From assembly GCA_032191485.1 (NCBI GenBank), contig JAVDOI010000020.1, positions 1,948,611 through 2,012,610 on the forward strand: DNA of 64,000 bases, in the 5' to 3' direction. This document shows, piece by piece, positions 1-12,946 of this stretch (the first letter of the stretch is position 1; every line of letters begins with the position of its first letter). Position numbers and translations under genes: made by a program. Under the pieces are notes generated by a model. It was not told the origin of the DNA. It saw only the letters and a list, made by a program, of their open reading frames with translations, and did not search any database. The DNA is from Leptoclinus maculatus (taxonomy: Eukaryota > Chordata > Actinopteri > Perciformes > Stichaeidae).

Positions 1-633
1 GTAAGAACTCTACTGGGCTGGGTGATTAATGGACCTCTTCATGGAAACAGTGCAAAGCAGTGTGAGAGTGGCTACCCTGCTGTTACTGTTAATCGGATTA
101 GTGTTGACAAATTGGAAGAACTGTTGATAAGACAGGATTTCAGTGAAAATCTATCTAATGACAAAGAGGAGATGTCGATAGAAGAAAGAAAGTTTATGGA
201 AATAGTGAAAGGTTCAGTAAAACTTAAAGATGGCCAGTACAATATTAAGTTGCCTTTCAAGACACCCCATGTAAACATGCCAAACAACTTTTCTGTTGCT
301 AAACAGCGTGTCAGTTCACTGAAAAGGAGACTTCTGAAGGATGAAAGTTACCACAAAGAATATTCAAACTTCCTTACTGATGTCATTAGCAAAGGATATG
401 CTGAAAAGGTGCCAGAACATCAGTTGGAACGCACTGATGGAAAAACTTGGTATCTCCCTCACCATGGTGTATACCATCCACAGAAAAGAAGCTTACGTGT
501 TGTGTTTGATTGTGGAGCAGAATTTAAAGGAGTCTCACTGAACAGTCAGCTTCTGCAAGGACCAAACCTGACAAGCTCTTTGTTAGGAGTTTTGTCACGG
601 TTCAAGCGGTGCAAGCAATGTTCCATCAAGTAA
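1..633 (+). pseudogene. BEL/Pao pol, 5' fragment (protease end and RT N-terminus)
   Basis: The frame is open from base 1, so the real start is upstream; the GTG at 22 is not an initiator. The first residues (LLGWVINGPL) match the end of the DUF1758 aspartic-protease region. From about 330 the text is typical of the BEL reverse transcriptase N-terminus: WYLPHHGVYHP, LRVVFDCGAEFKG, SLNSQLLQGPNL. The frame then runs into a TAA at 631-633 just after SRF, where the family has the segment leading to the first catalytic aspartate. The following ORF resumes the homology in another frame, so this is the upstream half of a disrupted pol. Confidence 0.9.
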
Positions 634-3503
634 AAGTTGCAGAAGAACATTCAGACTTTTTGAGGTTTTTGTGGTGGCCAGAAGGGAACCTGGAGCAAGA
701 ACTTGTACAGTACCGTATGACTGTCCATTTATTTGGAGCAGTATCTTCTCAGAGTTGTGCATGTTATGCTCTAAGGAAAATTGCTGATGATAATCAAAAC
801 AGGTTTCCAGCAGAAGTAATTGACACGGTCACAAGAAGTTTTTATGTGGATGATCTTTTGAAAAGTTTGCCGTCTAAAGAAGATGCTGCTATAATGGTCA
901 AGAACCTCACAGCTATCTGCAAATTGGGAGGTTTCAATCTCACCAAGTGGATCAGCAACAGTCGTGAGGTGCTATTGGAGATTCCAGAAGAACATAGATC
1001 CAAGACCTTCAAGGAGTTGAATCTTGACAGAGACAAATTGCCAGTTGAAAGGGCTCTTGGACTACAATGGTGCATTGAGACGGACACCTTCAAGTTCAAA
1101 TTTAACATCCGAGAACAGCCACACACAAGACGTGGAATGTTATCTATGATCAGTTCCGTCTATGATCCTTTGGGTTTCTTAGCACCCTTTACAATCCCAG
1201 CTAAGATGATTTTGCAGGACCTGTGTCGGTTGAAATGTGGTTGGGATGATCCAGTACCCCAATTCTTTCAACAAAAATGGAAAAAGTGGTTGGAAGATCT
1301 TAAAAGAGTGGAAAGTTTCAAGGTCAGCAGATGCTTCAAACCGAAAGACTTTGGATACACAGCATCTGCTCAATTGCATCACTTCTCTGATGCCAGTGAA
1401 GATGCATATGGAACTGTTACATACATCAGGTTGCAAAATGACAAGAACAAAGTACATGTTGCTTTCATACTTGGCAAAGCCAGGGTGTCTCCACTAAAAC
1501 AAGTGACTATCCCTCGCTTGGAACTGACAGCCGCTGCTCTTGCTGTTAAAGTGGACAAAAAGCTACAATCAGAGCCACAGCTTCCTTTGGAGAAGTCACA
1601 ATTCTGGACCGACAGTACATCAGTACTAAAATACATAAAAAATGAGGACAAAAGGTTCCAAACATTCGTTGCAAACAGAATATCAACCATTAGAGAGGCA
1701 TCACACACTTCACAGTGGAGATACATTCCTACAGCACAAAATCCAGTAGATGACGCCTCAAGGGGACTGAAAATTGAACATTTGGTTCAAAAGAGATGGA
1801 TTGAAAGTCCAAAGTTTCTGTGGAAATCAGAAAATGAGTGGCCAGCGCACATCTTGGATTTGGACATTGCTGAGGACCCGGAAGTTAAAAGGAACTTCAC
1901 AGTAAATGCAATTGTCACTGAAGATAATACAAGTCCCACGCATAAACTGATTACTCACTTTTCCAGTTGGAAAAGACTGAAAGTTGCAGTAGGTTGGATT
2001 CTCACGGTGAAGATGAATTTGCTGACTTTAAGTAAGAAAAGGAAGCAGCTGATTTCTGCAAATGCCAGTGGCAATGGACGTCAAATAATGGATGTCAAAT
2101 TGGAGATGCAAAAATTCAAAGCCACATTAGGAGGACAAAGGTTGTCTGTAGATGACCTCTTCGAAGCTGAGGCATCCATTGTTCGCTTCAGCCAATGGGA
2201 AAGATTCCACAACGAAATTGTTGCGCTAGCATCTGGGAAATCTAAAGTAAAAAAAGACAGCACCATCTACAAACTGAACCCAATGCATGAAGGAGGTCTT
2301 TTGAGAGTTGGAGGAAGACTAAACAAAGCTTCCATGCCTGAAGAAAGAAAACACCCGCTTATTCTAGCCAAGGACCAACCTATCTCGACCCTTATACTCC
2401 GTCATATTCATGAACAACTGGGCCATGGTGGCAGAAATCATATACTCTCCAAACTAAGGAAAAGGTATTGGATTACAAATGCCAATTCAGCAGTGAGAAA
2501 GGTAATAACGGAATGCTACTTCTGTAAGCGTCACAGAGGAAAGGTGGGGGAGCAGAAAATGGCAGATTTACCCTCTGAGAGAGTTGTTCCTAATCTCCCA
2601 CCATTCACAAATGTTGGTGTGGATTATTTTGGTCCAATTGATGTGAAGAGAGGTCGTATCATCCTAAAGCGCTATGGAGTACTTTTCACTTGCATGGCAA
2701 GTAGAGCAGTCCATCTGGAAGTTGCTTACTCGCTTGATACAGACTCGTGTGTCAATGCGTTGAGAAGATTCATCTGCAGGAGAGGACAAGTTTCTACGAT
2801 GCGATCAGACAACGGAACTAACTTTGTGGGAGCTGAAAGAGAACTCAGAGAAGCTTTAGCTTCATTAGATCACAGTAAAATACAAAATACTATGGCACAG
2901 GAAGGAATTAGATGGAGTTTCAACCCTCCTGCTGGATCCCATCATGGTGGCGTTTGGGAACGCATCATACGTATGGTCAGGAGGATTTTAAGCACTGTTC
3001 TTCGTCAGCAATGTTTGGATGACGAAGGATTTCACACTATGTTATGTGAAGTGGAGGCCATACTGAATGATCGGCCTATTACACAGTTATCTGATGATCC
3101 TAATGACCTTGAGCCATTGACACCAAATCACATTCTCTTGATGAAAGGAAACCCAGTTTTGCCACCTGGACTTTTTGAAAAAAGGGATCTGTATATAAAA
3201 AGGAGATGGAGACAGACTCAGTATTTGGCTGATCTGTTTTGGAAAAGATGGACACAAGAATACATACCATTGCTGCAAGAAAGGCAAAGATGGAACGAGG
3301 AAAAAATAAACTTTTTACCTGGAGATATTGTCGTTGTTGTTGATTCAACAGCGCCTCGTGGATCCTGGATACTTGGAAAGATACTACAGACATTTCCTGA
3401 AAGGAAAGGACTAGTGCGTTCTGTTCGTCTGCAAACCAAGACCAGCATAATTGAAAGACCAGTGACAAAGATTTGTCTGCTTTGTGAAGCAACAGACGTG
3501 TAA
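609..3503 (+). pseudogene. BEL/Pao pol, main fragment (RT, RNase H, integrase)
   Basis: A 964-codon open frame. Visible in order: rest of the RT fingers/palm (AMFHQVKV at the start, YRMTVHLFGAVSS, and the YVDD catalytic pair near residue 79); Pao/A17 domain (LGLQW, SVYDPLGFLAPFTIPAK); RNase H-like residues (FSDAS near 260, PRLELTAA, WTDST, NPVDDASRG); integrase zinc finger (HIHEQLGHGG then CYFCKR, near 600-640); integrase catalytic D (GVDYFGP, about 670), D (SDNGTNF, about 733) and E (GGVWERI, about 780); and a DUF5641-like end (LEPLTPNHILL, GDIVVVVD, GSWILGKI). The 5' boundary is set by the frame break, not by a real start. The integrase looks intact. Confidence 0.93.
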
Positions 3504-3683
3504 GAATAATGGTGAAACCCCACAACCATGTTTTCAAGACATGGAAACATACTTAATCGATTGTAGGGAATTCTTCTGAACTGACTGTTTAAAACAGTAC
3601 ATTTTTTGTTTCTAATGTAATGGCTCCTTATGTAAATTTGTAAATAATAGTTTTGTCTCCTGCCAGAACCAATTAGGGGCCGG

Positions 3684-4037
3684 TGTGTAAGAGCCATTTT
3701 GTAGTTTTTGTTTTGGTACAACCTCCCGCCACATGGGGGCGTAGTGGCGGTGTGAATCAGGCCACAGGTAATATAATCAGTGGGTTCATTGGACACAGGT
3801 GGTTGCTAATAGGCAGAAGCAAACAGTTTTTGACCGTGCACACTGTATGAATATAATTGTTATGATTTTTGGTTTATGTAAAGAAAATGGATTACAGCAG
3901 AGAAAGTGGTTGGCCTCTGTTTATATAGAAAATAAATGCCTGTATTGGAAACTGGACTTCGTTATTTGTGGCATGCGTCAGAACAAACATTTCAGCAACC
4001 ATAGTGACTTTTTTATTGGGAAGCAACGGTCACTACA
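3684..4037 (+). repeat. probable 3' LTR of the BEL element
   Basis: About 180 bases after the pol stop there is a G-rich stretch (AATTAGGGGCCGG) that could be the polypurine tract, followed at once by TGTGTAAGAG. A matching CA end occurs at CACTACA (4031-4037), giving a unit of about 354 bp that contains an AATAAA signal near 3930. TG...CA ends, size and position fit a BEL LTR. The exact start could be 3684 or 3686, and the 5' LTR needed to prove it is outside the window. Confidence 0.5.
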
Positions 4038-4389
4038 ACTTTGAAACTTCTTTCTTTCAAAACATTTTGAACCATGTAAGGTCAACATTTCAGGTACAAA
4101 CACACAAAAGAAACAGTAAAACGGAAAAACTATTTCATTGAAATTTCACAAAACAGTTCAAGATTATTACAATCAAATAAAAAACTTCCTACTGAAAAAT
4201 AAAAATCGATGTGTCATTAATTATTGACTGCCTGAACTGTACCAGCCTCCATGTTAAAATAAAAACACCACAAAGGTTTCCTCTTAGTTTATAAAACGTG
4301 ATGATGTGACTCTGTGCAGTGTTTAATATTGTTGGTGGTGGAGTCCGCCACAGATTCAGGGTACATCCCAAGTCTCTTAATTGTCATTT

Positions 4390-4490
4390 CCTCGCTCCTC
4401 GCTCCTCGCTTGAACCGGAAGTTGTTCTGCGCCGCCATATTGACGGCCGTCCCAAAGCTCTTATTTAGCTCGGAGGAGCGAGGAGCGAGG
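4390..4490. repeat. inverted repeat of CCTCGCTCCTCG type
   Basis: An 18-bp perfect inverted repeat: 4390-4407 (CCTCGCTCCTCGCTCCTC) pairs with 4473-4490, separated by 65 bases that include GCGCCGCCATATTG. The arms are themselves short tandem repeats of a CTCCTCG unit. It may be the core of a non-autonomous DNA element, but no terminal duplication was identified. Confidence 0.55.
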
Positions 4491-4873
4491 AGAGAGGAGG
4501 GATCTCTGAGGAGCCATGAGCGAGGACGCACAAGAACAGCCTTCCAGGAAGTGTTTTAACGGCCAACACGCCCCCTCATTGTTCATCTGTTATGTGATTG
4601 GATGCTGCAGCCGATCGGACTGATGAGATTTTTTTCAACATGTAAACAGTGAAGACGGATCATAGATTAAACTCAAGTTTTATATTTGAATAGTTTTCTG
4701 ATTCACCGTCTGGTTTAAATATATGTTCATTGTAGTCTGAACAACAAAAGGACCACAAACAACTTTCTTCATTTATTAGAAAGATTTGTGTTTTCATGAT
4801 CTGATGTTTCCCTCAATAACTTTTATTATGGAAACATTTAAAGTCAGAGAGAGCTGGAGAGATGAAACACTTA

Positions 4874-5030
4874 TATCAGAATCAGAATCAGAAGCATTTA
4901 TTGCCAATGTATGTTTCACAGGAATTTGTCATGGCGGGTGGTGCATAACATTAGACAATAACATTAAACAGTCAACAACAATCAACAGTGCAAGAAATAG
5001 AAACATTAAAATGTACAATAGAATTTAAAA
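4874..5030 (+). repeat. interspersed repeat fragment (TCAGAATCAGAATCAGAA type)
   Basis: The run ATCAGAATCAGAATCAGAAG followed by CATTTATTGCCAATGTATG and GGAATTTGTCATGGCGG is a dispersed repeat motif very common in teleost genomes, probably a LINE-derived tail. Family assignment is from general knowledge only. Confidence 0.5.
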
Positions 5031-7530
5031 GAATATGATCATATTCTGGGTTATTTAAAAATATATATTATATTTATGTATTATAATTTATAAAAATATT
5101 TTTCCCATTATCTTATTTTCTCATTGCACAGCTACTGTCTTCCTCAGTTGCTCTGCTTCCAGTGCAGCTTGTTTTAAGTAGAGCTTTTATCCAATCAGAT
5201 TTCACCTCTGTGTCTCTCGGTAGAAGAGAGGCCCGAGGCCTGCGGCCTCAAAAGTGCTTCTATGTGCCGTTTAAAATGAATGGGGACGATATTGTTGATT
5301 GTCATAATGTTCAACCAATCAGATCTTTAGTTTGACATGTTGGGCGTATTCTTTGAGTGTCAGCAGCCGCTACCCCATACTTGCCGGCCTACACCTACGT
5401 CATCATTACATGTCCATGTGCAGCTCTGCCGCGAAGTGCAGGGTGTGCTGTGATTGGTCAGTGGGCGAGCACGTGACTATCGTGAAACTAAAATTAACAG
5501 CAGAGTACCACACACAGGAAGCTGAGACGAGGAAAGAGATTGCAGAGCAGTACGTTTAACGTTTTGGTTGTGAAAGTAAAATCATAAGACGTCTCCTAAA
5601 GAGACGGATCAGCCGCGGCTTGTCGTTAAGAGTTGATGGTGGGTCCCACAGCCAGACCAGCTGAGAAACACTGTCCTACATGAGCACAGAAAACATTATA
5701 TTTTCATGAATTTAAGCTTCTGCATTTTCCAAATGCACTAGCATTATTCAAACTTATTGTAAGCCTCATAAGGAACGGTTTAATACGAGTACGAACATAG
5801 TTACAGCCTTAGAAACGAATAATAGCTGTGGTGCCATCATTTGGTTATAAGGTGGACAGCAGTGATGGCCTGGGTATAAAATGCACGGCCCGCCACTGCT
5901 TAAATATGATAACTTTAATGGAGTTTGGCATGAGTTCCTTCTCGGTGTCTTGACAAGTTTAACCTGCAGTACAGGATGTGAAGCACTGTGGTATAGAGAC
6001 AGTGTGCATGGTGTAGTGGAAGGCTTCTTCCAGTGGGGGGCGCTACAGAACACAGAGACATGATGATGTCTATCTATAACTTATTCTGTGATTAGTTGTT
6101 AGTCTTTATTTTATATTAAATGTGAAAGTCCATAGTAGTCAATAACTTGAACTCAAGGGCTGTGGTTTAAAAAGTAAAGAATTCATGAGTACAGGCTGCC
6201 AGTCACAAAGGTTTATAGGATCAATATTGAGTTATGGGAAACATGTCAATCGCTGAATAACTTTAATTTAAATTGGAAAAAAATATAATTTATTGATGAT
6301 TTAATTGCTGAATTGAAGGTAATCCATTTAATAATCATACGTTCCCCTTTTAGCGTCTAAACCCTTTCCTTGAGAGTAAAGTACACAGAAATAAAGTTGC
6401 TGTTCTGTTGTTCAAACTCAGTGCTGCTTCTTTCTGCTCACCAGAGGCCAGAATGTGTAAAGAGTGCACACGCCAACACATGTCAAACAGCTGCGTTTGT
6501 GACAAAAACAAAGCAGCGCCTAAGTGTTGAATCACCTCACGCTGCTGTGGATTCTGTTCTTCATTGAGCTGAATGAAAGAGACACACTTTTAAAGCCGTG
6601 CTGTAGTTCTTCATCACACTGACACACTAATGCAGAATATATACAAGCAATCAAGCAAACACAAGAGATCCAGTAGCTCTCATGAAGAACTCGTCTGAAG
6701 CTTCCTGACTTTAACAGCCAGACGACATCAACAAGGAGAACAGTCAGACCAGCCACAAACTCACCAGCTTTGCTGTTCCATCAAACGCTTCTACAAGAAC
6801 AACTGTTCAATTAGACTCTGAACATCTCTAAGTGTTTGAGATCTGATGCATTAAAATGGACAAACCTGCACGACAGATTGTTTCATGTGAGGCCGGAGGA
6901 GTTTAAAACAGAAACCATCTGATGAATCTAAAGTCTAAAACTTGAAGTCCACATCATGAATTTCACCAAAATGAAATGTGAAGTTGATAGTTTTCCTTTA
7001 AAAGATGAAAAACAGACCAAACTTTACAACAATCTTACCTTGAACCTTTAAATATTGTTGCATCAAAAACAACCGGCTTTTTGCTGAAGTCATATCCACA
7101 GAAATACAGTTTATGTACTTTTCTTTTCTTCAAAACATAAAAAAACTAAATGCAATTGTGCCAAAGAATTACATATTCTAATAGTTCAAGATATTATATT
7201 GTCCTACTTTTATCTCCAAAAACATACAGAATCCTACAAAAGAAGCTTAAAAAATGCAAACTTCCAATTGATTTTTACAACTTTTATTGAATCAACACTA
7301 GATATCAACAGGAGTATTACAGCATGAACAAAAACAAAGAAAAGTGTTTGATTAGTCAGGGTTCAGTTGAAAAAGATATACTATATTATTTTCATGGCAT
7401 GCTTTACTATGACATTTTTACGTCATATTACATTCATTATTTTCTTATGATATTAGTATATAATAACATTCTTTATGATATAACATACTATGAATCTTTT
7501 GCGACTTTTTCTTGCTATGACATACTATTT

Positions 7531-8261
7531 ATTTATTTATTGGTTTATTTGATACGGGACAGTGCACATTAATAAAAACATTTCTGTAAATGCGCCAGAG
7601 TTAGTCAAAAGGCTATTTTTCATCTGTAGTCCCAAGAGGCAGATGTTACAAAATAAACCTAAAAACAGAATGTAAGATTAAATTTAAAAGGTTATACAAT
7701 ATTGACGCTTTACATTGCGTACTAACAAGACATGCAACACAGAGGCTCTCAAAGTCAACACACACAAACGCAAATAAAATGAGGGATGACTATGTTAAAA
7801 TAGAAACACGGACTAAAGACAATATTATGATGCAGAGGCACAAAACATAAAAGCATGCAGAGTATATGAAATACATAAATCAGTCAGCCACTAAACAACA
7901 ATAAAGACATGCATGCAGGTAGATGAGGGTCGACCGGCAATTTCAAGACAGACACACAGGTGACAACAGACAGACAGGTGACAACAGACACACAGGTGAC
8001 AACAGACAGACAGGTGACAACAGACAGACAGGTGACAACAGACAGATCGAGGGAAGTTCAACACAGACAGAGGAGCAGTTACATTCTAGTGCTGACAGAG
8101 CTGGGTACTAACTAACCATTTCTCTAATTGAGCTTTAAATGAACTGTATGTTTGTAGTTCTCTGATGGTCACTGGGGTGGAGTTCCATTGTAGTGCAGCT
8201 TGTACTGAAAATGCAGACTGACTGAAAGCACTTTTCCTGAGTGGGCTAATGCAATCCCCTC
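7531..8261. mobile_element. LINE-type dispersed repeat fragment inserted in AT-rich array
   Basis: The left end reads TTTATTTATTGGTTTATTTG then GGGACAGTGCACATTAAT and CATCTGTAGTCCCAAGAGGC. The right end includes GGTCACTGGGGTGGAGTTCC and CTTTTCCTGAGTGGGCTAAT. Both are parts of a dispersed sequence I recognise as common in fish, probably the 3' region of a LINE in reverse orientation. It carries an internal 18-bp minisatellite. Family name not determined. Confidence 0.5.
7951..8046 (+). repeat. 18-bp minisatellite, about 5.3 copies
   Basis: Five consecutive 18-bp units of GACA[CG]ACAGGTGACAACA start at 7951, followed by a partial sixth. The units differ only at the fifth base (C or G). Confidence 0.9.
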
Positions 8262-8511
8262 TATACTATGACATTCTTTATGTTATACTATATTAAGTTT
8301 CATGGCATAATATACCATGATATTTTTTATGACACTTATGAAATACTACACGTCATTTTTCATAACTTTTTTATGGCATACTATGCCTTTTTTATGACGT
8401 AGTATATTATTTATTGCATACTATGGCATGACAATGTTATGATATACTATCACCCTTTTTTATTACTTTAATTTCTTTATGACATTTTTATGGCATACTA
8501 TACAGTGTCAT

Positions 8512-11500
8512 CATTTGACTGTTGCATTTTCCAGCTGTATAAAGACAGGATTGTTTTTCAGGTCCACCTTAATGTCCAGCTCTCCATCCGGTCCGATGCT
8601 CCTCCTCCAACACTCGAGTCTTTTCTCCAGAACAAAGAAGACAAAGACGCTCTTAGTTGGGCTGAGAAACACTTTATAACAAACGCACGCGCTGACGCAT
8701 TAGTTAGGTGTCAGTAAATACTTAATTCATCATTTATAAAGCATTGATCCTACATTAATACACATTCATATGCAACTAATAAACACAGCTATGAATGTGT
8801 TGTTCTTGACCGGATGTCACGCATTTTTTTATTTGACACACACTATGAAAAATACCATACAAATAAATAGTGACATATGCATATTACATACACATTCAGT
8901 ATAAAAACATGAGTAAAAGCAGGTGCACGACGCGCTGCACATATGAAACAAAATGAAGAGTTGTATTTGTAGAGTTCTGACGTGGTTTGAGATTACTCCA
9001 GCTGTTTGTCACGCCTCTTAATTGTTTACGGGTGCCGAGAAGACTTTCGCAAAGCGTACACCGGCGTTTCCTCGCTTATCACGTTAGCTCCTGTGCTAGT
9101 AATAAACTAGCTAGCTAGCTAGTCACCATGTTTGCATCATCCATGTTTGCCTGCCAGCAAATAAATAAACTCACCACTAGTGTCAGTGACGGGCATCTCC
9201 TCAATGTATCCATCTCCAAGCTGGCATTCTTACGACTTTGGTCGGATAATTCTATATGGTGAACGCAGCAATTTACTAGATCCTGGAGCAAAATGTTTGT
9301 GTCCCACATTGATGACGTCTTGAACGCGGGAGTTTCCTATTAATGCCGTATTCAAAACGCGATTGGAAAGTTTTTCTTTTATGCAATGAGCAGATTCAAA
9401 GAAGCCTCGATCTCTCTAGAAAAAACACCACGCAGCTGATAAAGTGACTCTCTTTTTCTGTATTAAATGATTTTGAGAGTTTATTTACAAATACATTCCA
9501 TTTCATTTCGACACTGTGAAATAATTAATATTAATATTATTTTTATTTGTAGTGTTTTGGTATTTCTGTGTGATCAACTGGCGTTAGTGAATCTGTATAA
9601 TCAGCCATGTTTACCCTTTACAGAAATGTATCTTAATATGAAATTTTAGAGGTGTATTTTCATTTTATATCAACAGTTTGTGTGTATTGTGTTTGTTTTT
9701 ATGAATGAATGGCTGAGAGGTACGCTTTTAAGAGTACATTGTTTGCATCTTGCAATACATATGTATATGTTATATCACTTTGTTGATGTGTCTATTTTCT
9801 TTTTCTTTGAGAACATAACTGAGACTTTTGTTAGTATCGAGATACTGCGGACCTTCCAATGTAAATGTAAATTTATGAATAAATAAATGTTCATCTAAAT
9901 CGTTTTTTTTAAATCATTTACTTACATTTTGAGTCAAACCGTGTTGCACACGGTCAAACCAAACTATCCCCAAAAGTATGAAAACAATAAAAACTATCTA
10001 TTTGGAGTGAGTCAATATATTGATCGATTTCATCACTTTTTGCTGTAAAAACAATTGTTCTGCTGCAACAATCAACATAAAAATTATGAAAAAACATAAT
10101 CGTGTTTTACTAGGAACATCTGAAATACCAAAGCCCTCTTGAGGATATGTGTCTGTACTAATAACCGTGCCCCCCCCCCCAATGGACATTTGATCGAATG
10201 ATGAGTGTCCTTTAATATGGCCCTCCTTGTTTCAGGCTGTTTGGCCACTAATATTGAGGATGCTGTCTAAAATGTGGCTGTTGTCTTTGATTGATGAATA
10301 GATTTATTTTTGACGTAGTCCGCCATGTTGCACCACCAGGATTTCTACAGTAGCCCAGAGTGGACAAACAACAGGCTCTAGAGAGAGGCTTTCATGTTTT
10401 TACATCACCTGAGGGCCACCGTAGTACTACTACTATCTGGTTGTGAAACCGCGGTAATGTGAGCCAGCCGTCACCTGACTTGGATTTGTAGAACAATTCA
10501 GGATTTAGGCCCAAAGCAGTGACTATTTTGAGTTGTGACAGTGAGTAAACTGGATGACAGAGAACTAAAAATGGTTTGTGCAATGTTTAATTCAGTACAA
10601 ATGATGATCTTCAGTTCCTCTGTAGGTACACAGAAAGGACACTAGGGGGCGGCATGAGACCGCTATCAGTGATTAAAGAACGCCACTTCTTATATTACCT
10701 CTGGAAACTCATGGACAACAAAACTAGTTATAAATATATTAATATTATTATACATTGTCACTCACTATGTTGACACGGTATCTCATCTTTTCTGACTTGC
10801 CATGAGTATTTTTGTTGTTGTCATTCATCAACTGTTCATCTGCTTTTTTCCCCTTTCCATTGTGGAGCTTCCACAGACAATCATCTGGCTTCAGATGAAC
10901 AATCATCACTTTGTATACAAGTGCTGGAAGTAGGAACTATTGCAATGCAGAGTCAGACTCTGGACCCCATAATGTGTTGTATCTCGGCCTGGACCAGACA
11001 GCGGATGGTGCATGCTGAGACTCAATAAAAGCTCAATGTGGACAGAAGCAGCAGGGTGTCTTTATTTCTGTTGCTATAGCTTAACCAAGTCAGCATTCAT
11101 GATACACAGAGACATACTGGGAAGCTACAGAAGCCTTCAACACTTACAGTACTAGTGACCGGAACAAACAACGATGAGGCAGAGGACCGGAAAACAAAGT
11201 CAAACAAACAGAACGAACACAAGAAAAAAAGATTTATGGCACTCATTTTTAGTTTACACTCAGAATAATATTGCTTTTAAAACACAACCTCTATCCATCA
11301 TCATTGTTGTTTTATCACGTTATATTTTCACTGCATTTAAATATCAAATATATTCCTTTACTGATGTATTTAGGTTATTGCTAACATTAAAACGTACCTA
11401 ACATTAGATATATATTAAGTGACTTTGATAATAGTTTTGTTCAAAAGTACAAATTTTTACAGAAAATAACAGTCCAAGTTTGGATAGGTATACTGGGGAC

Positions 11501-11859
11501 GGGTGGACTTCAGGACATGCACAGGGTTCTGATAGGAGGGCAAGGGAAGGAGGGCTTAAGCGGGGTCTCCCATTGGATGAGAGGAGCTGGAGGAGCTGTC
11601 ACTCACACAGCCAGTCACACATGCATTCTCCACTGGTATTTTAGACATCAGGTACAACCCTTTATTCATATTTAGGTCTTCTTAAAGCTAGACTACTCTA
11701 CTCCGATCCATAAATAGGAGCTTGACATGCCAACAGAGATGCTTCGTTGGGACAGCCATCAGCCAATCACAGCGCTGATTCAGTTCCCTCCCAGTGTTAG
11801 TAAATAAAAATGGCAAAGAGGTCGACAGGCAGATACAGTAAGTACATTACACACATACG

Positions 11860-11865
<6 letters not shown>
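8512..11865. other. gene-free DNA with repeat fragments
   Basis: No coding exon recognised. 10200-10720 contains dispersed-repeat text (GCCATGTTGCACCACCAGG, CTACAGTAGCCCAGAGTGGA, GGACACTAGGGGGCGG) common in perciform genomes. 9040-9330 has a higher-CpG segment with an ACTAGCTAGCTAGCTAGT palindrome at 9105-9122, possibly a decayed transposon end. A 12-base C run lies near 10170-10181. Confidence 0.45.

Positions 11866-11913
<48 letters not shown>
11866..11913 (+). repeat. (CA)24 microsatellite
   Basis: Uninterrupted CA dinucleotides, preceded by GTGCGCG. Confidence 0.97.
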
Positions 11914-11915
<2 letters not shown>

Positions 11916-12946
11916 GATAAAAATGATGCACACTCAGGTGGAGTGAGAAGGCAGCCAAAGTCAAAAGTCCCATTCAGAAAATGATTTTTCTTGGAGAATC
12001 CCAAAAGTTCTGAACGATTATACCTTTTTTTTTATATGAATGCAATAGATGATAGCATGAGGATTTATTTTTTTTATCCCACAAAACAATAACGTGCACA
12101 CAACATATGGAACTTTTGCGCGGTTATTATCTTGCGGAATCAAGATTTACAGAAGGTTTACGACACACGTTATTATTTTGTGCACACAAGATCCAGATGT
12201 GTTGCCAACCAGCTAATAACCTATGAAGTACACCATCTTGTTCTTCTCACAAGATAACAATGTATGCTTGCAACATGTGGATCTTGTGCAAACAGGATAA
12301 TACTTTGTATGGAACTTGGAAGTAATTCCCTTATGCACATAAGATACCATGTTTCAGGACTGTCTGGGCTTTCAAAAAAACAAAAACACAGCTGAACCAT
12401 TTTTCCTAGTTTTCTTTTTTGCAGATTTGAATGCTGTTAAATAAAAAGCTTTCACTGTAATCGAGGTACGAAAAAACCCGAAATATTTCACAGTAGGAAT
12501 AAATAAGTCTATAAAAATGTTTTGGCTAAAAAACATAATTGAATGTAGATTTGTTGTCGTCAGTAAACCGCACTACTTACGCCATAAAGTCATCTTCCAA
12601 CATCACTTTTAATGAAATGATGTGCAGCTAGATTTTGGGGTGGGGGGGCGATCAAATTCTTGGTGAGGAATATTACGTTATAGCTCATTTATAAATCAGT
12701 TGGTAATGACGGGAATTTGTCATTTGGAGTGTGACGTTTTAAACTTCTAATTACATCAATAATTCAATATCGGTGCCACATGTGTAAGCTGAAACTCTCA
12801 CACACAGCGCTTTCTAAGGAGAGAGAGTTATGTAATGATGTGATTCTCTGACTGTCTTTTCATCTTTCCATCACATCTCCGCCTCTCCTTCTCTCCTCCC
12901 CTCCTCTGTCCCTTTCTCCTTGCCTCATCTCTGTACCTTTCCACCT

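Larger units (their letters stand above)
1..4037 (+). mobile_element. BEL/Pao LTR retrotransposon, 3' part, defective
   Basis: The order of domains is that of the BEL/Pao superfamily: end of a retropepsin-like domain, reverse transcriptase, A17-type Pao domain, RNase H-like region, H2C2 zinc finger plus DDE integrase, and a C-terminal DUF5641-like domain, followed by non-coding DNA and a probable 3' LTR. The gag, most of the protease and the 5' LTR lie left of the window. The coding region is broken once, near 600-612, inside the reverse transcriptase. The rest of pol is open for 964 codons, so the copy is fairly young although it cannot make an intact polymerase. No envelope-like ORF is present. 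Confidence 0.93.
4038..7380. other. gene-free DNA left of the AT-rich array
   Basis: No ORF here is longer than about 95 codons and none shows a recognisable protein family. Apart from the inverted repeat at 4390 and the dispersed repeat at 4874, the stretch 5220-5700 is more CpG-rich than its surroundings and may be the decayed end of a DNA transposon. I see no convincing exon. Confidence 0.5.
7385..8511. repeat. degenerate AT-rich tandem repeat (TATGACATACTAT), split by an insertion
   Basis: Degenerate copies of TATGACATACTAT or TATGGCATACTAT, alternating with TTTTTATGAC, occur at 7385-7530 and again at 8262-8511. The two blocks look like one array interrupted by the dispersed repeat at 7531-8261. 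Confidence 0.65.

Noticed and set aside
3218..3796. 192-codon - strand ORF
   Set aside because: Antisense to the end of BEL pol and its 3' flank.
10980..11110. Possible solo LTR (CTCAATAAAAGCTCAATGTG followed by TGTC)
   Set aside because: Only a poly(A)-like signal is visible; no paired TG...CA ends or duplication could be set.
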